64,000 nucleotides of DNA from Pseudaestuariivita atlantica. Its GTDB lineage: Bacteria; Pseudomonadota; Alphaproteobacteria; Rhodobacterales; Rhodobacteraceae. Shown here piece by piece: positions 18,271 through 28,028 of the stretch. The translations under genes and the position numbers were made by a program. The notes below the pieces were generated by a model, which searched no databases, had not been told where the DNA came from, and was given only the letters and a program-made list of their open reading frames with translations. Where the stretch lies: the NCBI RefSeq assembly GCF_001205715.1, contig NZ_AQQZ01000006.1, positions 124,001 to 188,000 on the forward strand. Reading direction: 5' to 3'. Position 1 is the first letter of the stretch; every line of letters begins with the position of its first letter.

Positions 18271-19158
18271 ATGAAAGCGCTGTTTCGCTGGGCGGTGTTC
18301 CTGGCGCTTGTCGCCGTGGCGGTCGGGTTGTGGATCACCCGCCCGGCGGCCCGCGCCGAGACCGAGTTCGCAGGGCTCGAAGGCAATGCCGATGCGGGCG
18401 CGCTGACCTTTGCCGCCGCCGGCTGCGCCTCGTGCCACCACGCGCCGGGGGCCGAGGGCGAGGACAAGCTGGTGCTGGCGGGCGGGCAGCGGTTCCCGTC
18501 GGATTTCGGGACCTTCATCGCGCCCAACATCTCGCCCTCCGCGCAGGGGATCGGCGGCTGGACGCTGGCGGAGTTCGCCAACGCCGTGCAGCAGGGCGTG
18601 TCGCCCGAGGGCGCGCATTACTACCCCGCCTTCCCCTATCCCAGCTATGTCCGCGCCGCCGACCAGGACATTGCGGATATCTTCGCCTACATGCAGACGC
18701 TGCCCACGTCGGACGCTGCCTCGCTTGCGCACGAGGTGGGATTTCCCTTCAGCATCCGCCGCGCGGTGGGTGTGTGGAAATGGCTCTACCACGACGATGA
18801 CTGGGTGATCGACCCGGTCGAGGGACCGGCACAGCGCGGGCGCTACCTGGCCGAGGCGCTGGGCCATTGCGGCGAGTGCCACACGCCGCGCGATGCGCTG
18901 GGCGGTCCGGATCGCGACCTGTGGCTGGCCGGTGCGCCGAACCCGTCGGGCAAGGGGCGCATACCGGGCATCACGCCGAAACAGCTGTTCTGGTCGACGG
19001 GTGACCTTGTCGAATACTTCACCAGCGGCTTCACGCCCGACTTCGACAGCGCGGGCGGGCACATGGCCGCGGTGATCGAGAACCTCGCGCAATTGCCGCG
19101 TGAGGACCGGGAGGCGCTGGCGGCTTACGTGACCGCCCTGCCGCCCGCCGGTCAGTAA
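18271..19158 (+). CDS. Diheme cytochrome c, membrane-anchored
   Basis: The 295 residues contain an N-terminal hydrophobic anchor (about 5-22) and two class I haem motifs, CASCHH (about residue 52) and CGECHT (about 200). The layout resembles cytochrome subunits of periplasmic alcohol, sugar or aldehyde dehydrogenases, but no dehydrogenase gene adjoins it. It probably passes electrons between a periplasmic donor and the respiratory chain, perhaps with the upstream cytochrome c'. Its 3' end overlaps the convergent Sel1 gene by 7 bases. Confidence 0.9.
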   Translation: MKALFRWAVFLALVAVAVGLWITRPAARAETEFAGLEGNADAGALTFAAAGCASCHHAPGAEGEDKLVLAGGQRFPSDFGTFIAPNISPSAQGIGGWTLAEFANAVQQGVSPEGAHYYPAFPYPSYVRAADQDIADIFAYMQTLPTSDAASLAHEVGFPFSIRRAVGVWKWLYHDDDWVIDPVEGPAQRGRYLAEALGHCGECHTPRDALGGPDRDLWLAGAPNPSGKGRIPGITPKQLFWSTGDLVEYFTSGFTPDFDSAGGHMAAVIENLAQLPREDREALAAYVTALPPAGQ

Positions 19159-21032
19159 CCGCCCGCAAGATCGTCCGCGCGGGCGGTGTCATCGGCCGAA
19201 AGGCCAGTGGCGAGCGGCGCGCAATCGACCGCGAATTCGGACCTGCGCCGTTCGGCGTAAAGGCAGTAGGACAGCGCCTCCACCCGCGCCGCGCCGTCGG
19301 CGAAGGGGCCCTCGCCCGCGACCGCCATCTGCGCCAGCCGGGCGGCGGCGTCCGCGTCGCCCACCTCTTTCAGGGCCGTCAGGTAGGATTGATGGGCGCG
19401 GCCCATGTCCACCGGGCCAAGGGTGCCCGCGCGCCACGCGTCACCGAGATGCTGAAGCGCGTGGGCGTCGGCCTCGGCCGCCTTGTTGAAGAAGCCCCGC
19501 GCGCGCACGATGTCGAGCGGACCGGGATCGTCTGCGAGGATCATCTCTGCCGCGTCGACATAGCCGTGGGCGTACCCCTCCTCGCCGCTCCGCCGGAAGA
19601 GCCGCAGCGCGGTGTCGCGGTCCACCGGGCGTCCGACGCCGTCGCGGTGAAGCGCCGCGAGCGACGCCCATGCCTCGGACACGCCTTCATCGGCGGCGGT
19701 CTGGAACAGCGCCTCGGCGCGGGCGATGTCGGCATCCGACGGCGCCTCGGCGTCAAGCAGCATGATGCCGACGTTGCGCCTGGCCCAGGGGTCACCCATG
19801 TCGGCGGCCTGTTCGTAGAATGCCTGCGCGCGGGCCATGTCGACCGGCACGCCCTCGCCGTATTCATAGACGAGGCCCAACTCGTTCACGGCGGCGGCCT
19901 TGCCCGCTTCGGCGGCCTGTTCGAGGAAGGCGATCATGTCTGAGGGCTCGCCCTCCACATCGCCGCGCCGCATCATCGCGCCCAGTTCGAACGCCGCCTC
20001 GGCATTGCCGCGCTCGGCGGCGGCGCGGTACAACTCGGCCCCGCGCTGAATGTCCTGTTCGATGCCGTCACCGTTGGCATATTGCCAGCCAAGCGCGTAG
20101 GCGCTGTACGGGCGGCCCCGCGCCCATGCGGCGGCGTAGTATTCCGCCGCGAGCGCGCGATCCTCGTCCATCATCTCGCCGAAATAGGCGCGGTCGCCCA
20201 TGAATTCATAGGCCTTGGCCTGCTGGCGGGTCAGGCCGCGGCGGGCAAGCTCCATCGCGCGGGGGCGGTCCTCGACCCCGGCCTCGCCGAACCACAGCAT
20301 GAAGGCGGCGTCGGCCATGGCCTCGCTGTCGCCCGCATCCGCGCCGCGCAGGTAGTATTGCAACGCGCGTTCGTCGTCCTCCTCGACCCCCACGCCGTCG
20401 TCGTACATGTAGCCGAGGTTGCGGGCGGCCTTCGGGTGACCCTGCGCGTCGGCCTGTTCGAACAGGGCAAGGGCGCGGGCAAGGTCCTCGTCCACCAGCG
20501 TGCCGGTGGCGTAGTAGAAGCCAAGCTCGGCCACGGCGCGGCTTTTGCCCATCGCGGCGGCCTCTTCGACCAGGCGCAGCGCGCGGGCCGGGTCCCGCCA
20601 TGGCGGTTCGGAGTTGCGCAGGAAGGCCGCGTATTCGATGGCGACCGCGCCGTCGAAATCGACCCGCAAGCCCGCTTCGAACATCTGCACGGCGCGCATC
20701 GGATCGGGGTCGAGCCCCAGTTCGCCGTCGGCAAAGATGTCGCCGAGGTTCGCATAGGCATGCGGCCAGCCCGCCGCAGCGCTGCGCTGGTACCAGTCCA
20801 GCGCGGCGGCGTTGTCCTGCGGCACGCCCACGCCGTGCTGGTGGGCATCGGCGAGAAGGTTCATGGCCTGCGAATGGCCCGCTTCCGCCGCGCGGCGGAT
20901 CGTGTCCTCGACCGCCGAAGGGTCCCCGCGCAAGAGGCGCAGGCGCGCTTCGGCGACGGTTTCGGCAAGGAGGGGGGCGGCAAGCACGCAGGCGGCGAGC
21001 GCGCAGGACAGGCGGGAAACGAGGGACGGCAT
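19152..21032 (-). CDS. Sel1-repeat (tetratricopeptide-like) secreted protein
   Basis: The 626-residue product starts with a signal peptide (cleavage near residue 23, after APLLAET) and is otherwise almost wholly Sel1-like repeats of about 36 residues. The repeat pattern is A-x-x-LG-x-x-Y-x-x-G-x-G-V-x-x-D, e.g. NLGYMYDDGVGVEEDDERAL and ELGLVYEYGEGVPVDMARA. About 14-15 repeats are visible. Such solenoids are protein-interaction scaffolds in the periplasm; no partner is suggested by neighbours. Convergent with the cytochrome gene. Confidence 0.9.
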   Translation of the reverse strand: MPSLVSRLSCALAACVLAAPLLAETVAEARLRLLRGDPSAVEDTIRRAAEAGHSQAMNLLADAHQHGVGVPQDNAAALDWYQRSAAAGWPHAYANLGDIFADGELGLDPDPMRAVQMFEAGLRVDFDGAVAIEYAAFLRNSEPPWRDPARALRLVEEAAAMGKSRAVAELGFYYATGTLVDEDLARALALFEQADAQGHPKAARNLGYMYDDGVGVEEDDERALQYYLRGADAGDSEAMADAAFMLWFGEAGVEDRPRAMELARRGLTRQQAKAYEFMGDRAYFGEMMDEDRALAAEYYAAAWARGRPYSAYALGWQYANGDGIEQDIQRGAELYRAAAERGNAEAAFELGAMMRRGDVEGEPSDMIAFLEQAAEAGKAAAVNELGLVYEYGEGVPVDMARAQAFYEQAADMGDPWARRNVGIMLLDAEAPSDADIARAEALFQTAADEGVSEAWASLAALHRDGVGRPVDRDTALRLFRRSGEEGYAHGYVDAAEMILADDPGPLDIVRARGFFNKAAEADAHALQHLGDAWRAGTLGPVDMGRAHQSYLTALKEVGDADAAARLAQMAVAGEGPFADGAARVEALSYCLYAERRRSEFAVDCAPLATGLSADDTARADDLAGGY

Positions 21033-21115
21033 GAAAATCTCCGACGCAAAGGATCAATAAATCAGATGCGTTGAAGGCTAGGCCATGGTGGGCCTTTCTG
21101 GCAAGCGCGGGCCTG

Positions 21116-22066
21116 TCAGCGGGCGAGCTGGCGGTCCCGCGCCGCGCGCAGCCGCGCGAAATCGTCGCCCGCGTGGTAGGACGACCGGGTCAGCGGCGTC
21201 GCCGACACCATCAGGAAACCTTTGCCCCAAGCCGCCTTTTCATAGCTGGCAAATTCCTCGGGCGTGACGAAGCGGTCGACGCCGTGGTGCTTGGGCGTCG
21301 GTTGCAGGTACTGGCCAATGGTCAGGAAATCGATATCCGCCGCGCGCATGTCGTCCATCACCTGGTGCACGGCCTGCCGGTCTTCGCCAAGGCCGACCAT
21401 GATGCCCGACTTGGTGAACATCGACGGGTCCAGTTCCTTGACCCGCTGCAACAGGCGCAGCGAATGGAAATACCGCGCGCCGGGCCGCACCTCGGGGTAG
21501 AGGCCCGGCACGGTTTCGAGGTTGTGGTTGAAAACGTCCGGCCGCGCCTCGACCACCACTTCCAGCACCGAAGGGTCGCAGCGCAGGAAATCGGGTGTCA
21601 GGATCTCGATCGTGGTGCCGGGCGACTGGCGGCGGATGGCGCGGATCGTCTGGGCGAAATGTTCGGCCCCGCCGTCCTCGACATCGTCACGGTCGACCGA
21701 GGTCACCACGACGTGGCTGAGGCCCAGCGTCTTGACCGCGTGAGCGACGCGGCCCGGTTCGAACGCGTCAAGCTCCTCGGGCGGCTTGCCGGTGGCGATG
21801 TTGCAGAAGGTGCAGGCGCGGGTGCAGACCTCGCCCATGATCATCATGGTGGCGTGGCCCTGGCTCCAGCATTCGCCGACGTTGGGGCAGCCCGCTTCCT
21901 CGCAGACGGTGACCAGCTTGTTCTCGCGCATGATGTCGCGGGTCTTCTTGTAGCCCGCGCTGGTGGGGGCCTTGACGCGGATCCAATCCGGCTTTTTCGG
22001 CTGGGCGTTATCGGGGCGATGCGCCTTTTCCGGATGACGCAGCCGTGGCGGCGTGATGTCTGCCAT
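21116..22066 (-). CDS. lipA: Lipoyl synthase
   Basis: Radical SAM enzyme inserting two sulfurs into octanoyl groups on lipoyl domains. The 316 residues contain both iron-sulfur sites: the auxiliary cluster cysteines 55, 60, 66 ([12 protein letters not shown]) and the radical SAM cysteines 81, 85, 88 (CTRACTFC). HNLETV and the C-terminal SSYHAGDDF are also family features. It lies 83 bases downstream of the Sel1 gene start and is transcribed alone. The 222 bases upstream hold no gene; TATAGGGTTAAATAAT on the minus strand (about 22096-22111) could be its -10 region. Confidence 0.97.
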   Translation of the reverse strand: MADITPPRLRHPEKAHRPDNAQPKKPDWIRVKAPTSAGYKKTRDIMRENKLVTVCEEAGCPNVGECWSQGHATMMIMGEVCTRACTFCNIATGKPPEELDAFEPGRVAHAVKTLGLSHVVVTSVDRDDVEDGGAEHFAQTIRAIRRQSPGTTIEILTPDFLRCDPSVLEVVVEARPDVFNHNLETVPGLYPEVRPGARYFHSLRLLQRVKELDPSMFTKSGIMVGLGEDRQAVHQVMDDMRAADIDFLTIGQYLQPTPKHHGVDRFVTPEEFASYEKAAWGKGFLMVSATPLTRSSYHAGDDFARLRAARDRQLAR

Positions 22067-22288
22067 GCGTTTTTCCCCGCGACGTAACCTTCGGGATTAT
22101 TTAACCCTATAAACGTGCAGGGGAAAGGTACCCGGCTGCATGTCCGCCATGCGGATCATGCAGCCATCGATCGAATGATCGCACCCTAGCGTAACGAGTG
22201 CCCCCTGTACTCCATGCGGGTCAATGATCAGGTTGTGTCAGTCGCGCGCGCAAGCGTGCGGGGAATGATGCCCTTTGGCGTCAAATGG

Positions 22289-23434
22289 TTACCCGATCAG
22301 CGGCCCGTGTGGGCCATGCCGCTCTTCGTAATGGCGGCGCAGACGTTGCAGCGCGATCCGCAGCACGATCTTGCCCGACCGCGCGGACCAGCCCATGCGC
22401 TTTTCCGCCGCTTCCAGCCCTTCGAGGTAACAGCAGCACCGCAGCGCCACGTCGCCGAGGCCGGGGCCGAGATCCTTGAGCGCGGCTGCGACACGTTCGC
22501 GCGCCGCGTCCGAGCCACCGCCCGTGCCCGACCCGCCAGAAAACCCGCCGCGATCGCCGCCGGTCAGGAACCTGTCCCAGTTCTGGGTGACGCGGGGGCC
22601 CATCTGGGCGAGTTCGAAATCCTCGCGCAGTCGTTCGCCCGCGATGACAAGATCGTCGGTCAAGAAGGGCTCGCCCGCCTTGTCGCGCCGGCGTGCCAGG
22701 GCCGTCAGGGGAGATTCCGCCACGTTGTACCGCACCCGGCGCGACTTGCCGCTTTTGTCGTCGTCGCTGACGTCGCGGCTGTCCCATGCGCGGTGCTGGT
22801 CGGCAAAGGTCGCCTGCGCCTCGGCGAAGCCGCGGGCGCGGTTCTCGTCCTCGGCCACCATGCGGTTGAAGGCGGCGCGACCCGCCGCGGTGATCGTATA
22901 GCGCGCGATGCGGCCTTGTGTCTTGCAGGCGATCCAGTCCTTCAGGGCCAGCGCCTGCGCGGTTTCGGCGGCGACCACGGCGGTGCGGGTCGGCGTGCCG
23001 GTGCCCGTGTCGCGCACGACAACCGCCTTGTCCATGTCCTGCGCCACGGCCAGCACGGCCCCGGTTTCGCACAGGCGGCGCAGTACCCGCCGCGCCTGCT
23101 TGCGGAATGCCACCTTCTGGGCCTCTTCGGGCGGCAGCGCCGCCGGTCCTTGTAATGTCATCGATTGTCCCTTTTCCTTGACGTCAGCGGGATCGCGTGG
23201 CCTGCCGGACCCGCGCAGCGCGGACAGCGCGGCATCCACCAGCGGGTCGTCGCGCCGCATCTCGATCCGTCGGATCTGGCGCAAGACCGTCGACGGATGC
23301 AGGCCGGTATCGCGCGCGATGGCGCGGATCGGCCGCCCGCCCTCGATATGATCGAGGTAGCGTTTCGCCGCATCCGGAACCCAACCCGGCACCGGCACTG
23401 CCTTGCCGTGCGACTGGTCGATCGTCCCTCGTTC
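22289..23434 (-). CDS. DUF6456 domain protein with N-terminal helix-turn-helix
   Basis: About 381 residues. The N-terminal part holds a helix-turn-helix (IRAIARDTGLHPSTVLRQIRRIE). The C-terminal part matches the Rhodobacterales DUF6456 domain as I recall it (SPLTALARRRDKAG, LTDDLVIAGERLREDFELAQ, RALQRLRRHYE-like ending). Probably a DNA-binding regulator; target unknown. The start is uncertain: GTG 23434 is chosen because homologs begin shortly before VPGWVPDAAKRYL, but TTG at 23461 or 23497 is possible. Divergent from the DUF6477 gene. Confidence 0.8.
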   Translation of the reverse strand, partial: ERGTIDQSHGKAVPVPGWVPDAAKRYLDHIEGGRPIRAIARDTGLHPSTVLRQIRRIEMRRDDPLVDAALSALRGSGRPRDPADVKEKGQSMTLQGPAALPPEEAQKVAFRKQARRVLRRLCETGAVLAVAQDMDKAVVVRDTGTGTPTRTAVVAAETAQALALKDWIACKTQGRIARYTITAAGRAAFNRMVAEDENRARGFAEAQATFADQHRAWDSRDVSDDDKSGKSRRVRYNVAESPLTALARRRDKAGEPFLTDDLVIAGERLREDFELAQMGPRVTQNWDRFLTGGDRGGFSGGSGTGGGSDAARERVAAALKDLGPGLGDVALRCCCYLEGLEAAEKRMGWSARSGKIVLRIALQRLRRHYEERHGPHGPLIG

Positions 23435-23667
23435 CACTTGTGTGCCTTGCACGTGATCCAAGAATGTCCCCAGACTTACCCACAAGATAATACACAACCT
23501 AAGCGTGTATTTCTTACCTGTTCGTTAATGATGTCCGACAATTCCGATGATTGTTTCAAATAGATAAACAGTGATGAGCGTGGCGCGCGCAGGTTCGGGG
23601 CGACACGCAACACACGTCAGGCGTGTGGAATAGTGGCTGGGCAGAAAACCAGACCCGGAGCAGATCC

Positions 23668-23949
23668 ATGCAAGACCTGACCACCATGCTGCGCAGCCTC
23701 AAACGTCCCCGTCTCCTGATCCGCGCGGCGCGGCTGGGCGTGGACAGCTACCGGCGCGGGCCGCATCTGCGGCGCATCCTGCGGACCGCCGCACCTCCGC
23801 GCGCCGGGGCCGCGCTGTTGGCACTGATCGAGATCGAGGCGGAACTGGAAACCCAGCGGACCGAGCAGATGGCGAGCTATTCCATCACGCGGCATGTCGA
23901 CGTGCTGATCGCGCTCATGGGCGAGGCGCAACTGGCCCGCGCGCGCTGA
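23668..23949 (+). CDS. DUF6477 family protein
   Basis: Small 93-residue, arginine-rich protein (MQDLTTMLRSLKRPRLLIRA, YRRGPHLRRIL). ATG 23668 has GGAG at an 8-base spacing and matches the family start. DUF6477 proteins are small, of unknown function, and characteristic of Rhodobacterales. It is divergent from the DUF6456 regulator across a 230-base region, which hints at a functional or regulatory link. Confidence 0.8.
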   Translation: MQDLTTMLRSLKRPRLLIRAARLGVDSYRRGPHLRRILRTAAPPRAGAALLALIEIEAELETQRTEQMASYSITRHVDVLIALMGEAQLARAR

Positions 23950-23954
23950 CAGGC

Positions 23955-26375
23955 CTAGCCGCGGATGCGTGCGAAACCGGGATCGAACGGCGCGGGCGCG
24001 ATGACCCTTGCCGCGATCCGGTCACCAAGCAGGTCCAGCGTGACCTCCCTGCCCTCGACCGCGACGGCGGGTTCGACGAAGGCCAGCGCAAGGTTGCGGC
24101 CCGTGCGGTAGCCCCACGCGCCCGAGGTGACGGTCCCGATGACCCGATCGCCCTCCATGACGCTGGAACCGGGATGCGCGGGCCGGTCGTCGCAGGCAAC
24201 ATCCAGCGTCACCAGCTTGCGGTTCGGTCCCTGCTCCACCCGCTTCATAAGCGCGTCGCGCCCGATGAACTCCCCCTTGTCGAGCCGCACGAAGCGGTCG
24301 AGCCCGGTCTCGAACGGGTCGAATTCGGTCAGAAGGTCCGATTTCCAGTGCAGGAACCCTTTTTCAAGACGCATCGATTCAACCGCGCGGGCCCCGAAGA
24401 GGCGCAGGCCATGCGCGTCACCGGCGCGGCGCAGCGCCGCCCAAGCAGCGAGGAGGGATCCGTTCGGGACGTGGATTTCATAGGCCAGTTCGCCGGAATA
24501 GCTGACATTCATAACCGTTGCCGGGGCGAACCCGATCTCTGCCTCGCGGACGGACAGCCACGGGAAGGCCGCTGCAGACCAGTCGCCGCGCGCGGCCTCC
24601 GACAGGACTGCGCGGGATTTCGGGCCTGCCAGCAACAGGATCGTGTGGGTTTCGGTCAGGGCGCGAAGGTGCACATCCTCGCCCTTGCGGATGTGCTGCG
24701 ACAGCCAGTCCCAGTCGTGCCGTTCAGCCGCCGCCGCCGCACCGTACCAAAGCCGATCACCGGGGAGGTTGGCGAGCGTCGCTTCGCATTTCACCATACC
24801 GTGCTCGTTCAGAAGGTAGGCCAGCCCCATGCGCCCGTCGCGTTTCGGCACGGCGCCGCAGGTCAGGCGGTCGAGGAAGGCGTGACGGTCGGCGCCGGTG
24901 ATCTCGATCCGGGTGAAGCCGTTCACCTCGGTCAGGCCGACACCTTCATGTATTGCCTGAACTTCCTCTCCAATCACGTTGAAAGCGTTGGAGAAGTGGA
25001 AGGTATGGTCTTCCTCGAACTCCGGTGAGGGTTTGAAGAAATCTGCGCGTTCCCAGCCGTTCACGACGGTGAAGGACGCGCCTTCGGCCCGCAGCACTTC
25101 GGTCAGGGGCGTGGTGCGGGCGTTGCGGCCCGCCGGACGGTGTTCGTGCGGGAAGTGGAAGCGGAATTCGTTCTGGTAATCCTCGATCGCCTTCAGCGCG
25201 GTCAGCTCCACACCCGCATGCGGCCCGAACCGGCGCGGGTCGAGCGGCCATGTGTCGTAACACGCCTCGCCATGCACGATCTGCTGGGCGAGAAGCCAGC
25301 CATGCCCGCCGCCCTCGCCCACGCCCGCGCGCAGGCCGATGATGCAGAAGGCGTTGCGCTTGCCCGGCACGGGGCCGACCAGCGGCGTGCCGTCGATCGT
25401 GTAGGTGATGGGGCCGTTCACCACGTTCTTGATCCCCGCCTCCCGCAGCGCGGGCATCCGGGCGAACGCGCCTTCCAGCACGTCCATGATCCGGTCGAGG
25501 TCATCGGGGCAGAGCGCGTTGGCGAAATCGGGAGAAATCCCGTCGAGGCCCCATGTCCGGCACTCCTGCTCGTAGAACCCGATCAGCAGGCCGTCCTTTT
25601 CCTGACGGCAGTAATAATCGCTGATCGGGCAGCGGATCAGCGGCATGCGGTGACCGGCCTCGCGGATGGCGGGGATGGTTTCCGTGACGAAATACTGGTG
25701 TTCCATCGATGCGACCGGATGCACGACGCCCATCAGCGCGCCGACCTCGTTGCAGCGATAGCCGCCCGCGTTCACCACCACGTCGGCATGGATCACGCCC
25801 TTGCCGGTCGTCACCTCCCACGTGTCGTCCTGCAACTGGCGCAGGGCGATCACCGGCGTGTGTCGGTGCACCTCGGCCCCGGCGAGCCGGGCGCGGCGGG
25901 CGAGCGCCTGGCAGAGTTGCGCCGGGTCGATATCACCATCCTCCCCGTCCCAGAGCCCCCCCACGAGGTTGTCGGTGGAGATCAGAGGGTGCCGCCGCGC
26001 GCATTCGGCGGCATCGATCACCTCGTAGGTCACGCCCATCCCGCGCGCCATCGAGGCGAAGTGCCGGTAGCCGTCCATCTGTGCCTGCGTGTTCGCCAGC
26101 CGGATGCCGCCGTCGCCGTGGTGATAGCCGACGGGGTAATCAGGATCGTCGCGCAACTCCTTGTAAAGCTGAACGGAATGGGATTTGAGGCCGACCATCG
26201 TCTGGGTCATGCCGAAGTTCGTGACCTGCGCGGCAGAGTGCCAGGTGGTGCCGGATGTCAGCTCGTCCCGTTCCAGCAGCATGACATCGGTCCAGCCTTC
26301 CCGCGTCAGGTGGTACAGCGTGGAACACCCGGCGATGCCGCCACCGATCACCACCGCTTTCGTGCGTGTGCGCAT
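23955..26375 (-). CDS. Dimethylglycine/sarcosine dehydrogenase-like FAD oxidoreductase with GcvT domain
   Basis: The 806 residues join an N-terminal FAD oxidoreductase (dinucleotide motif VVIGGGIAGCSTLYHL at 8-23; SGTTWHSA around 41-48, whose His aligns with the covalent flavin site of dimethylglycine dehydrogenase), a middle FAO_M-like domain and a C-terminal aminomethyltransferase (GcvT) domain (VSYSGELAYEIHVP, LRLFGARAVESMRLEKG). It probably demethylates an N-methylated amine and passes formaldehyde to tetrahydrofolate. GGGGAGA precedes ATG 26375. Divergent from the MttB-like gene. The exact substrate is unknown. Confidence 0.9.
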   Translation of the reverse strand: MRTRTKAVVIGGGIAGCSTLYHLTREGWTDVMLLERDELTSGTTWHSAAQVTNFGMTQTMVGLKSHSVQLYKELRDDPDYPVGYHHGDGGIRLANTQAQMDGYRHFASMARGMGVTYEVIDAAECARRHPLISTDNLVGGLWDGEDGDIDPAQLCQALARRARLAGAEVHRHTPVIALRQLQDDTWEVTTGKGVIHADVVVNAGGYRCNEVGALMGVVHPVASMEHQYFVTETIPAIREAGHRMPLIRCPISDYYCRQEKDGLLIGFYEQECRTWGLDGISPDFANALCPDDLDRIMDVLEGAFARMPALREAGIKNVVNGPITYTIDGTPLVGPVPGKRNAFCIIGLRAGVGEGGGHGWLLAQQIVHGEACYDTWPLDPRRFGPHAGVELTALKAIEDYQNEFRFHFPHEHRPAGRNARTTPLTEVLRAEGASFTVVNGWERADFFKPSPEFEEDHTFHFSNAFNVIGEEVQAIHEGVGLTEVNGFTRIEITGADRHAFLDRLTCGAVPKRDGRMGLAYLLNEHGMVKCEATLANLPGDRLWYGAAAAAERHDWDWLSQHIRKGEDVHLRALTETHTILLLAGPKSRAVLSEAARGDWSAAAFPWLSVREAEIGFAPATVMNVSYSGELAYEIHVPNGSLLAAWAALRRAGDAHGLRLFGARAVESMRLEKGFLHWKSDLLTEFDPFETGLDRFVRLDKGEFIGRDALMKRVEQGPNRKLVTLDVACDDRPAHPGSSVMEGDRVIGTVTSGAWGYRTGRNLALAFVEPAVAVEGREVTLDLLGDRIAARVIAPAPFDPGFARIRG

Positions 26376-26420
26376 ATGCTCGTCTCCCCTGGTGGGGAGC
26401 CTCGCACGATCCGCGCGGGA

Positions 26421-26438
26421 CGCAACCGCGTTGTTGCG
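26421..26438. promoter_or_regulatory. Inverted repeat in divergent promoter region
   Basis: CGCAAC-N6-GTTGCG in the 120-base region between the dimethylglycine-dehydrogenase-like and mttB-like genes. Half-site spacing would suit a dimeric helix-turn-helix regulator controlling both genes. No matching regulator gene is adjacent. Confidence 0.3.
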
Positions 26439-26495
26439 ACAGGCGGCGTCGCGATTGGACTTGCGCGGGGGCGTGGCGTGGTCTCCCTTGGCGGC

Positions 26496-28028
26496 ATGGA
26501 AACGGGCACTTCACAGCGGCGGGCGGGCGGACGCAGGGCGCGGATCGCCATGCGCAAGGTCGGGCCGGACAGCCCCGCCCCGCCCGGCCAGCGCGGCGGA
26601 CAGTACCGCCCGCTGACCGATCGGGAGTGCGCGCAGATCCACGACATGGCGCTGAAGTTGCTGGCCGATCTGGGCATGGGCGAGGTGCCGGAGCGGTTGC
26701 GGGACGACCTGGTTGCGGCCGGAGGCGCCGCGAAGGGCGACCGTGTGCACCTGCCCCGCGCGCTGGTCGAGGACGTCATCGCGCGCGCGCCTCAGACCTT
26801 CACCTTCCACGGGCGCGATCCGGACCGGTCGATCGAGGTGGGCGGAGATGCGGTGCATTTCGGGACGGGCGGTGCCGCCGTCCAGACGCTCGACCGCGAA
26901 ACCGGGCTTTACCGCGCCTCCACGCTGGCCGATCTGCACGGATTCGCGCGGCTGCAGGACGGGTTGGAGAATATCAGCTGGTTCACCCGCTGCTGCATCG
27001 CGACCGATATCGAGGACATGCGCGCGCTCGACCTGTCGACCGCCTATGCCCTGCTGGCGAACACGACCAAACCCGTCGCCACCGCCTTCACCCTGCCCGA
27101 ACACGTCCCGCCCATCGTGGCGATGTGCGACATCGCGGCAGGCGGTGACGGGGCATTTGCCGCGCGGCCCTTCCTTAAGGCGCATATCAGCCCCGTGATC
27201 TCTCCCATGCGGTTCGGGGAGGACGCGGTCGACGTGACCTATGCCTGCCTTGCCCACAACATCCCCGTCAGTTGCATCACGGCGGCACAGGCGGGTGCGA
27301 CGGCCCCGGCGACGCTGGCAGGGTTCCTTGCGCAATCGCTGGCCGAGACGCTGGCGAGCCTCGTCATGGTGCAGGTCATCAGGCCCGGTCATCCGATGGT
27401 CTTTTCCAACTGGCCCTTCGTGATCGACCTGCGCACCGGGGCCTTCGCGGGCGGCGGTGGAGAGACGGTGCTGATGAACGCGGCCTCGGCGCAGTTGACG
27501 AACCGGCTGGGCCTGCCGTCGGGCGTGGCATGCTCGATGACCGATGCCAAGGCGATCGACGCGCAATACGGTGTCGAGAAAGGCATGACCGCGCTGGCGG
27601 CGGCCCTGGGCGGTGGCAACCTGATTTATGAAAGCGCGGGCATGACGGCATCTCTGCTGGGCGCGAGTTTCGAGGGGTTCGTGCTCGACAACGACATGCT
27701 GGGTGCGGTGCTGCGCACCCTGCGCGGGGTCGAGGTCACGGGCGAGACGCTGGATTTCGAAGCGATCCGCGCCTCGATCCTCGGGGACGGGCATTTCCTC
27801 GGCGCGGATGCGACGATGGAGGCGATGGAGCGGGATTACCACTACCCTGCCCTTGCCGACCGCGATCCGCCGCGCACATGGGCGGAGAACGGCGCGCAGG
27901 ACGCGTGGGACCGTGCGCGGACCGAGGTGGACCGGCGCCTGTCAGCCCCCACACCGGACTACCTGAGCCGCGACCAGATCCGCGCCATGCGGGACTTTTG
28001 CGGCGAGGATTTGCGCCTGCCGGGCTAG
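26496..28028 (+). CDS. MttB-like (trimethylamine methyltransferase superfamily) protein, non-pyrrolysine
   Basis: The 510-residue product belongs to the trimethylamine methyltransferase family (PYRPLTDREC-like start, VHFGTGGAAVQTLD, ANTTKPVATAFTL, GHPMVFSNWPFVIDLRTGAFAGGGGE, ANRLGLPSG-like NRLGLPSGVACSMTDAKA). The frame has no in-frame TAG, so it is a non-pyrrolysine member; characterised ones demethylate quaternary amines such as glycine betaine. No corrinoid partner is nearby. Its divergence from a demethylating flavoprotein suggests a joint methylamine or betaine pathway. Its stop shares CTAG (28025-28028) with the next gene. Confidence 0.88.
   Translation: METGTSQRRAGGRRARIAMRKVGPDSPAPPGQRGGQYRPLTDRECAQIHDMALKLLADLGMGEVPERLRDDLVAAGGAAKGDRVHLPRALVEDVIARAPQTFTFHGRDPDRSIEVGGDAVHFGTGGAAVQTLDRETGLYRASTLADLHGFARLQDGLENISWFTRCCIATDIEDMRALDLSTAYALLANTTKPVATAFTLPEHVPPIVAMCDIAAGGDGAFAARPFLKAHISPVISPMRFGEDAVDVTYACLAHNIPVSCITAAQAGATAPATLAGFLAQSLAETLASLVMVQVIRPGHPMVFSNWPFVIDLRTGAFAGGGGETVLMNAASAQLTNRLGLPSGVACSMTDAKAIDAQYGVEKGMTALAAALGGGNLIYESAGMTASLLGASFEGFVLDNDMLGAVLRTLRGVEVTGETLDFEAIRASILGDGHFLGADATMEAMERDYHYPALADRDPPRTWAENGAQDAWDRARTEVDRRLSAPTPDYLSRDQIRAMRDFCGEDLRLPG

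Noticed and set aside
26496-28028. Pyrrolysine-containing MttB
   Set aside because: The frame is open without any internal TAG, and no pylTSBCD genes are present.
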